Of a stretch of DNA of 64,000 bases, positions 57,901-64,000 are shown one piece after another. Position 1 is the first letter of the stretch. Every line of letters starts with the position of its first letter. The stretch covers positions 307,868,857-307,932,856 of the forward strand of contig CM060709.1 of assembly GCA_030686995.1 (NCBI GenBank). Direction: 5' to 3'. A model generated the notes under the pieces. The model saw only the letters and a list, made by a program, of their open reading frames with translations. It had not been told where the DNA came from and ran no database searches. A program made the translations under genes and the position numbers. The DNA comes from Artemisia argyi (taxonomy: Eukaryota > Streptophyta > Magnoliopsida > Asterales > Asteraceae).

Positions 57901-58594
57901 GATAATGAATATTTTGTAAATTCATTTGTAAACACATAAACTTTACATCGTATAAGAGCTCTGAAAGACACACAAAAAAACATTATATTTTTACTAAATT
58001 AATTATATTTTTATTTTATTTTTTTGGTTAAACTAAAAGGATTAAAAATTGATTAGTTAGCAGCACATGAATTGCTTTTATGTGTTGGATGAACATACCC
58101 ATTATTTTTGGATAGTTACATGATCATACACTATACATGAAATCCTCTAAAAACAGAGAATACAATAAAATTTGATGAGTTTTGTCAAAGTTTACACACC
58201 GTGATACCATATCATACTCTTGTCTAGTTGTCTAGTATGCTTCGCCTAGCACCCGTTCCTCCCAAGTCCCATCCCCTATAGTCAAAAGTCCCTTCACCTA
58301 TGAAATATGAAGTAAATAATTAACCAAACACGTAAATGATCAAAGACATGATTTTCTCATAATACTGTTTGATGCACCTTCATGCCATTTTTTCAATTTC
58401 AACTCTTCATAGTGACCACCAAACATTTTGCCATCACTCCTATCCGTCAATCTAAAAACTACCACTTATCGTTAACAACGTTTTTCCTCATTATTAAATA
58501 ACAACAAAGATATTACATTTAAAATAAAACCAATCATATCAAATGATAATACATGCATGAATGTTTTACAAAATATCAATACAACAAAAACATA
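57901..58594. other. Intergenic, no gene
   Basis: AT-rich, nothing recognised. Confidence 0.5.
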
Positions 58595-58596
58595 TA

Positions 58597-58793
58597 CTTC
58601 CTGTGTCTCGAAATTATTGTTCACATTTCTATTTTGAGATGTCTCAAAATAATTGTCCACTTTCCATTTTAAGTAAGAAAAAGAAAATTTAGTGGGGGAA
58701 TATTCCATTTGAGTGGTTGAAATTTATAGTTGCCTCACTTTTATTAAATTTGGTGATTCTTGTCTTCTGACAATAATTTTGAGACGGATAAAG
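58597..58793. mobile_element. Stowaway MITE (Tc1/mariner type)
   Basis: 197 bp with inverted ends CTTCCTGTGTCTCG... and ...GAGACGGATAAAG. Both arms read on into an AAATTATTGT word, and TA flanks both ends (58595-58596, 58794-58795). The end words are decayed from the usual CTCCCTCCGTCCC. Three related TCTCAAAATAATTGTC-type words occur inside. Confidence 0.82.
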
Positions 58794-58795
58794 TA

Positions 58796-59425
58796 ATACA
58801 ATAAATTGCATAAAAGTTGTTTTAGATTTTAATGCCAAACAATTAAAAAATAATAATAATAAATAAATAAATAAACAAAAAACTTGCGCAATTTTCAATC
58901 AACCCTTTACTATTCCTTTACAGGAGCAAATAGTATCCCATCCCTGCCATGCTTTTAATGTCCATACGCAAAAAAAATATTGTGTAATGTGTACCTGCTA
59001 GTCACTCAAAGACCAAAACGTCTTGTGGTGGCCCAAATTAATTGTGTTTTAAACCTTGTAACGTCAAACTTTAACACAACATATTATCGATTAAAATACA
59101 TTAGCATGACCAATAACATCAATTAAAAGTTGTACTCAATAGCGAAAGCAAAATTTAAAATATGGAAAATCATATATCTTCTTACTTGATATGCCTACAT
59201 ATCTTTTTACTTGTGTAATCATGACAAATGGATTGATCAATGACATAAATTAAGAAAAATAATTAGTGCATTACACATGTTGTAAGTTGATACGGGTAGG
59301 AAGATAATGTATAAGGATATAGCATTGCTTTTAAAATACATCAACTGTTCCCAATGTCCTAGCATGTTTCAAGTTCCTGACATATTTAAAGCACAAAGAA
59401 AATCAGTTTGGTCGCATACACTAAT
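58796..59425. other. Intergenic, no gene
   Basis: AT-rich; no reading frame with a signature. Confidence 0.5.
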
Positions 59426-59434
59426 TTAATTCTT

Positions 59435-59642
59435 GGGTAAAGTGCAAAAATGGTCCTTAAGGTTTCACGAATTTGCAAAAACGGGACCGAGACAAAAAGT
59501 AGCGCAAAAAAGCCACCCACGTTCTACATTTTCGCAAAATCGCCACTGAGAGCCCTTTTCCGTTAATTTCTCGTTAAGTGCCATGTATTTGAGGGTAGTA
59601 TCGTCATTTCACTGTTCATACTTATCTCCCGCCAACTTTCGG
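59435..59642 (+). repeat. Left terminal inverted repeat of the MULE
   Basis: Ends CCCGCCAACTTTCGG. Its reverse complement is at 62818-63025 with scattered mismatches. Confidence 0.92.
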
Positions 59643-59806
59643 CTCTGTGCTTGGTATCAATGTGATTAGACTTCAGTGGCTAATTTGCAAAGTTATTTTC
59701 AGGTTTCATATTAAATTGTCAACGCCTTCACACACACACAAACAAGCAGAAAAACACACACACACACACCCGTAATCAAACGATTATCATTTCCATTTCC
59801 AGAAAT

Positions 59807-60148
59807 ATGTCTCGCTGTGTTGATCTGATGGTTGCTTGCAACTCGTTAGTCATGTCGGAAATGATGCTAACCCATTACCGGCGAGAGGTTGAGGAGGACA
59901 TTCATCATGCACAAGAGTTGATGTGTAGGTGCCAAAGGCTGTCTAATAGGTTGGGTGTTAGGGGGGACCTGATTGCGGAGCTCCAACTCATAAGGGGCTC
60001 GAGAACTGCAAGGGCCAATGTCAACAAGCTTAGGAGGATTCAGTCAGCTAATATGAGAACGATGAGGGGGTTGATGAGGATGCTGAGGCAAACAAACGAC
60101 AGCATTGTTTCCAAGATTGAGTTTGCTGTGAGGCAAACTTACATGTGA
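59807..60148 (+). CDS. Small helical ORF in the MULE (113 aa, unknown)
   Basis: A 113-residue frame opening 165 bp inside the left inverted repeat, after a (CA)n-rich leader. The protein is rich in Met, Arg, Leu and Glu, has no Pro or Gly-rich loops in its core, and should be mostly helical (HYRREVEEDIHHAQELM..., RLGVRGDLIAELQLI). No domain is recognised. It could use a promoter in the inverted repeat, as MULE genes often do. The other strand's 69-codon ORF across its end (60048-60257) is a shadow. Confidence 0.55.
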   Translation: MSRCVDLMVACNSLVMSEMMLTHYRREVEEDIHHAQELMCRCQRLSNRLGVRGDLIAELQLIRGSRTARANVNKLRRIQSANMRTMRGLMRMLRQTNDSIVSKIEFAVRQTYM

Positions 60149-60157
60149 AGGGGTTGG

Positions 60158-60229
60158 GTGCTGGGTGCTGGGTGCTGGGATGGGTTGTTTTGTTGTGTAT
60201 GATGACGGTAGGTAGTAGGTGGTAGGTGG
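60158..60229 (+). repeat. Short G-rich repeats after the small ORF
   Basis: GGGTGCT three times, then GGTAGGTAGTAGGTGGTAGG. Low-complexity DNA. Confidence 0.7.
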
Positions 60230-60902
60230 TCGGGCATGTTTGGTTTCTTTTGTTCATTTTGGTGCCCTTGTCGTAAGGTTGCAGGTTTAGATAGGGGTTG
60301 TGGTTTCCCCTATGTTATGGTTGTAAATGAATGGGTATGAATGGAAGGGGTCGTTTGATCCCAATTTTCTTGGTTTATAGTTTATACTCTTCGATTCGTA
60401 TCACAAACAATGAATTGTAACTATAAGATACAAACATATAACACAAACAGAAAAGTAACAAACACAAACAAAGAAACAAAGACAAACATATATAGCAGAA
60501 ACGCAAAACAGAGTATTGATAGTAGTCAATATTGACTGAAAATTTAACCCATTTGAAATATTGTTCAAGTTACATACTTTTGGTCGGCATGTACAAAAAC
60601 AGATGAACCCATCACAATGCCGCCACACACCTTTTGGTGTATTCGAAAGGGAGGTAAAATAGTTCAAGTTACATTAGTCAAATTACATTACTAAATACAA
60701 CCAAATTAAAAACTGATATTGTTCTCTACACATTACATAATCCCAAAAGATTAAACCCATATGTCAATCTTCAAAAGCTTCTACTGGATAGGTGTGCAAC
60801 TATACCTGCACAATCAAAATATGCAATGAAATGAGGTTACTATAATAGGCAATGCAATGTATCCACAAAAATTTTGCTAATCAATTCATTAGACTCACCT
60901 AG

Positions 60903-61604
60903 TCAAAATAAAACCACATTGTTTCCCATTGATCTTGGTGCCCTTAGAGCCAGCACGCAATTAGTGATTTTTACATCACTTCTTGGCCTCACAAGACCCG
61001 CACCCGTAGCTCCCACATTCACTGAACCACTTGCACCTGTTGTCTTCTTCATAGAACCACCATCTCTATCCGCAGACCTCTTCATACTCTTTTTTTTCTT
61101 GCTGAATTCAGGCTTTGAATCATCAACATCAGCCACAACTCTATAAGGTTTTGAAGTGGTAGTCCTAAAAGGAGTTGAAGTAATAGAGCACCGCAAGCTA
61201 GCATCTTCTTCTACCCACCTAACAACCTCCCCACTATCACCCTCTGCAGCAATATTGTTTAAATAGTAGGGAGATAACACCTGTTTTGTGTGAGCAACAA
61301 ACAAATCTACAAAACCGGCACAACAACCTAGCTCAATCATTGTATGCACATCATTGTCTGTGTGAATCAGCTTTAAACCTTCTTCTAATGATTTACCAGG
61401 CACACAAAAGAACACAGCCCATTTTTCTCCCCTAATGCGTGAAAACATATCATCCAGACCTAGGAAAAAGATATGTCTATCACAGACAAAGCCACACATT
61501 GTAGAAACATTCCCTTGTACATACCTTAATGGACCAAATTCAAAGACTCCATTATTGTGCATGCGGAACAGAACTTCACCCCTATAACCAAGTAAATCTG
61601 CCAC
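60903..61604 (-). CDS. PB1-like-domain ORF of the MULE (233 aa)
   Basis: After a few residues that may be intronic (a TTGGTTATAG acceptor-like site lies at 61591-61582), the protein reads VLFRMHNNGVFEFGPLRYV (about residues 11-29), then VPGKSLEEGLKLIHTDNDV (about 68-86) and a hydrophobic segment GFVDLFVAH. This is the pattern I associate with the PB1-like domain found near the start of many plant MULE transposases and related cargo. The C-terminal third is Lys/Ser-rich (KKKKSMKRSADR) and could hold a nuclear localisation signal. SWIM and DDE regions are absent. The gene may join the upstream AT-hook ORF by splicing. The two obvious splice sites are out of phase with each other, so another exon or site would be needed. 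Confidence 0.6.
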   Translation of the reverse strand: MADLLGYRGEVLFRMHNNGVFEFGPLRYVQGNVSTMCGFVCDRHIFFLGLDDMFSRIRGEKWAVFFCVPGKSLEEGLKLIHTDNDVHTMIELGCCAGFVDLFVAHTKQVLSPYYLNNIAAEGDSGEVVRWVEEDASLRCSITSTPFRTTTSKPYRVVADVDDSKPEFSKKKKSMKRSADRDGGSMKKTTGASGSVNVGATGAGLVRPRSDVKITNCVLALRAPRSMGNNVVLF

Positions 61605-62015
61605 AATTTTAAATTCAAACTGTCAAGACATACCAGTACCTACGAAACTAATGGTATACAGGCTCGAGTGAAGCAGAGCAATGCAGTGTTGTATATCTCA
61701 CCACATAGTTGTAGTTTAGGTAATAAGTTAATGTGGTGATATAGAAACCAATCTATTTTGTTCCTGATACACTCAAGATACACAATGTGAAGACTTACTT
61801 ACAACCTATGTGAAGACTTACTTATAACCAATGTGAAGACGCAGTACTTTCGTAATGCAAAACACTCTCTATAGCAGTATTTAGTAATGCCAAACACTCT
61901 CACTTATAATATTCTAACACCCTACTTACTGCAAATACTCTGTTTATCCTAAACCTAGGAAAGGGGATGCATATAAAAGTCTATCAAACATAGCATAGCA
62001 TCCTACGTAAACAAT

Positions 62016-62585
62016 TTAAACATGGGACATAAATGAAGTATACCACATTAACATACCAAGATCCGTATGCTCTTCCTTTACCTTCCTCTTCTTGCCAGCC
62101 TCCTTCTTCTTGCTAGTCCCAACAGGCCTTCCCTTTTTTCTTTTTCCTGTAACTGTACTCGGATTAGGACTCCTCTCCTTCTTTTTCTTGCCACTCCCAA
62201 CAGGCTTTCCCCTCTTTCTTTTTTCTGTGACTGTAGTCGGAATAGGACTCCCCTCCGTCTTCTTCTTGCCACTCCCAAACGGCCTTCCCCTCTTCCTTTT
62301 TTCTGTGACTGTAGTCGGAATAGGACTCCCCTCTGTCTTCTTCTTGCCACTCCCAACCAGCCTTCCCCTCTTCCTTTTTTTCTCTGCAACTACCTCATTG
62401 GAGCAACCGCTAGCACCCACATTTGGTTTGTTGAAGGTTCTATTCCACATCCATTGAAGAATTTCTTCAATCATCTCCTTCCCTATGTTTGCATACGAAC
62501 CATACTTGGCAATAACTTTTTCACCAAATTCATCCAAAACAATCTCAAAGACTTCATCATTTAATAAAACCTTGCCCCACGACAT
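62016..62585 (-). CDS. AT-hook repeat ORF of the MULE (189 aa)
   Basis: The first about 60 residues form a compact region (EIVLDEFGEKVIAKYGSYAN). After that come four copies of a 26-residue unit with AT-hook cores RGRL (73-76), RGRP (99-102), RGKP (125-128) and KGRP (151-154), each in a KRKRG..GSGKKK context. AT-hooks bind the minor groove of AT-rich DNA and act in the nucleus. The 78-bp period shows recent tandem duplication of the coding DNA. A G/GTATGT donor-like site at 62057/62056 suggests the true exon ends there and the last about 13 residues are intronic. The ATG at 62585 is the first in frame. A poly(C) run stands just upstream. Confidence 0.65.
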   Translation of the reverse strand: MSWGKVLLNDEVFEIVLDEFGEKVIAKYGSYANIGKEMIEEILQWMWNRTFNKPNVGASGCSNEVVAEKKRKRGRLVGSGKKKTEGSPIPTTVTEKRKRGRPFGSGKKKTEGSPIPTTVTEKRKRGKPVGSGKKKKERSPNPSTVTGKRKKGRPVGTSKKKEAGKKRKVKEEHTDLGMLMWYTSFMSHV

Positions 62586-62598
62586 TTCGGATGATTCC

Positions 62599-62618
62599 TC
62601 CCCCCCCCCCCCCCCCCG
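62599..62618. repeat. Poly(C) tract, about 20 nt
   Basis: C run 15-35 bases upstream of the AT-hook ORF start (on its strand a G run in the presumed leader). Confidence 0.8.
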
Positions 62619-62817
62619 TCAACAAGCACTTTCCCTTTTCATTCTTATCATTATTCGTCATAGCTGGGTTTAGTTGTTCTGATTTGATTTTTTTTGTATG
62701 TTAGGGTTTGACGGTTGATTATCTACACAATCGTTGGTTGGTTTTAGGGATTTATTGCACCCTGAAAAAGCACAGCTTTAAATGTACATAGTTTATGTTG
62801 TTTGCAAAAATAGTCCC

Positions 62818-63025
62818 CCGAAAGTTGGCGGGATATAAAAAAGACAGTGAAATTACGATACTACCCTCAAATACGTGGCACTTAACGAGAAAACTAACGG
62901 AAAAGGGATCTCAGTGGCGATTTTGCGAAAATGTGAAACGTGGGTGGCTTTTTTGCGCTACTTTTTGTCTCGGTCCCGTTTTTGCAATTTTATGGAACGT
63001 TAGGGACCATTTTTGCACTTTACCC
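62818..63025 (-). repeat. Right terminal inverted repeat of the MULE
   Basis: Mirror of 59435-59642, followed by the TTAATTCTT duplication. Confidence 0.92.
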
Positions 63026-63351
63026 TTAATTCTTATAAGTTAATAGTTACGGAGTATAACTTAGCAAAAATTACTTGTTTTTTATAAATAGCAATGCCTA
63101 TTTATTTTGAAACACTTCCCCAGTTACCCTAATTAATGCTTTTACAACGCATGATCATGAAAAACCAAAGAAAGCATATTACAAACCTAGATAGTTACAG
63201 GAAAGATCTAAAGCTAAATAAACCATAGGAAAATACTAACATCTTAACCAATGGCGGAGTTAGAAAAAAAAATTTGGGAGGGCCGAAACAAATTTTTTTC
63301 GGAAAGAACATTAGATGGGAGGGCCAAGATGGAAAAAATAAAATTTTAACA

Positions 63352-63395
63352 CATGAAATCGCGAAAAAATACACATGAAATCGCGAAAAAATACC
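63352..63395. repeat. 22-bp tandem duplication
   Basis: ACACATGAAATCGCGAAAAA occurs twice in a row. Confidence 0.9.
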
Positions 63396-63692
63396 CCATA
63401 ACAATAGGTAATCCGAACCCTATATAACGTTAAATCAACAATAGATGCAAAATGAAAAAGAAAGAAACCAAAACCAACGGCCCCATCGTCAAGTAACTCA
63501 CCGTCGTCCAGTCACCACCGGCACCACGATGGAAGAAGTTGATAAAGTCTCTCAGGTTTAACTTTCCGGCCACCTTATCTACAAAAGGTTGACACACACA
63601 AACAAATGTACAAAACTCAGTCGATACACATCAACATATATTTTGCAAAGCCGACATTGTATTGAAATCCACACATGTTAAAAGAAAAATTT

Positions 63693-63719
63693 AAAAATAA
63701 TAATAATAATAATAATAAT
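63693..63719. repeat. (TAA)n microsatellite
   Basis: About nine TAA triplets. Confidence 0.9.
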
Positions 63720-64000
63720 GCATATTATAATTATTCAGTATATATAAAAGGCAGGCGCTTGAAGACAAAAATGGAATGAACAGTACCCGTTTACGGATAT
63801 TGGATGGGCCAAATTGTGGTCCTCATTGCGTTTTGGTACTTGATAGTACACATGGTTTGAGATAGTGGAGCATGTGTGCACTTCTTATTGGCTTAAAGAA
63901 ACTATACCCGTCCCGTTTAACCCCCGTTTTCCCTTAAGACAACTGTAGTTGTCACTGTTAGGGTCCGTAATATGGGTGTAATCACCCCGTTATTTTCCTG

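Larger units (their letters stand above)
59435..63025. mobile_element. Mutator-like element (MULE) with cargo ORFs and no transposase
   Basis: Inverted repeats of about 208 bp (59435-59642 and 62818-63025) begin GGGTAAAGTGCAAAAATGG. A perfect 9-bp direct repeat TTAATTCTT flanks them (59426-59434, 63026-63034), the target size of MULEs. The 3.2-kb interior has a 113-codon ORF on the plus strand and, on the minus strand, an AT-hook repeat ORF and a PB1-like ORF. No MURA/transposase (DDE, SWIM) region is visible. This fits a non-autonomous MULE carrying accessory or captured genes (Pack-MULE-like). Confidence 0.9.
63035..64000. other. Intergenic, no gene
   Basis: A piece starting AATGGCGGAGTTAGAAA and holding GGGAGGGCC twice (about 63251-63325) resembles the edge of common plant hAT or MITE repeats but has no second end. 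A 22-bp tandem repeat ACACATGAAATCGCG (63352-63395) and a TAA microsatellite (63693-63719) follow. No coding region is supported. Confidence 0.5.

Noticed and set aside
62067..62564. 165-codon plus-strand ORF and two further overlapping frames across the AT-hook repeats
   Set aside because: The tandem 78-bp unit keeps several frames open by periodicity. Only the minus frame starting at 62585 gives a coherent protein with AT-hook cores.
63251..63325. Complete transposon at AATGGCGGAGTTAG
   Set aside because: Only one edge-like sequence is visible; no matching second end or target duplication.

Overview
The window looks like plant nuclear DNA, most likely from the daisy family (Asteraceae) and from a large, transposon-rich genome. 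The evidence is indirect: AT-rich noncoding DNA, several classes of plant transposon, and SIRE/Maximus-type Copia elements whose extra downstream reading frame resembles the one I know from Asteraceae. The species cannot be read from the sequence. Only one ordinary host gene looks intact: a basic 7S globulin / TAXI-like aspartic-protease homologue at 52847-54115. A broken tandem copy follows it at 55578-56898. Almost everything else is mobile DNA.

Layout. 1-7212: a non-coding LTR retrotransposon (LARD-like, minus strand), cut by the window edge. 7213-11029: intergenic DNA with a Helitron-like 3' end and long homopolymer and AT tracts. 11035-11640: a complete 606-bp TRIM element with a perfect 5-bp target duplication. 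11866 to about 12.29 kb: one end of a CACTA transposon carrying five phased copies of an 18-bp palindrome. About 12.43-39.2 kb: a Ty3/gypsy LTR split by a 23.66-kb Copia element of the SIRE type (15057-38720, TSD TTAAT). That Copia element is itself split inside its protease region by a 10.4-kb Athila/Tat-like element (18542-28959, TSD ATGGC). 39.2-41.3 kb: gypsy leader with a minisatellite and a foldback. 41303-50030: a second Copia element on the minus strand (TSD AATTT). 50192-51497: a probable solo gypsy LTR. 52054-52657: a hAT-type element with an 8-bp TSD just upstream of the 7S-globulin-like gene. 54997-55266: a second possible hAT-type fragment. 57.6-57.9 kb: a Helitron-like end. 58597-58793: a Stowaway MITE. 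59435-63025: a Mutator-like element with 208-bp inverted repeats and a 9-bp TSD. It carries a small ORF, an AT-hook repeat ORF and a PB1-like ORF, but no visible transposase.

How the parts relate. The Copia, Athila-like and second Copia elements each keep LTRs, primer-binding site and polypurine tract. Each has broken reading frames: nonsense codons in the env-like and Athila-like frames, and single-base frameshifts in both Copia pol regions. They now look like non-autonomous or dead copies.

The most unusual signals are: (1) a colinear set of four hairpin modules shared by the 3' regions of the Copia element and the unrelated Athila-like element; (2) an antisense, gene-like unit inside the Copia element with its own TATA-like box, leader, 149-codon ORF and 3'-UTR-like tail; (3) helically phased palindromes at the CACTA end; (4) the transposase-less MULE with its DNA-binding-type cargo. 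All calls rest on reading the sequence by eye, with no database search.
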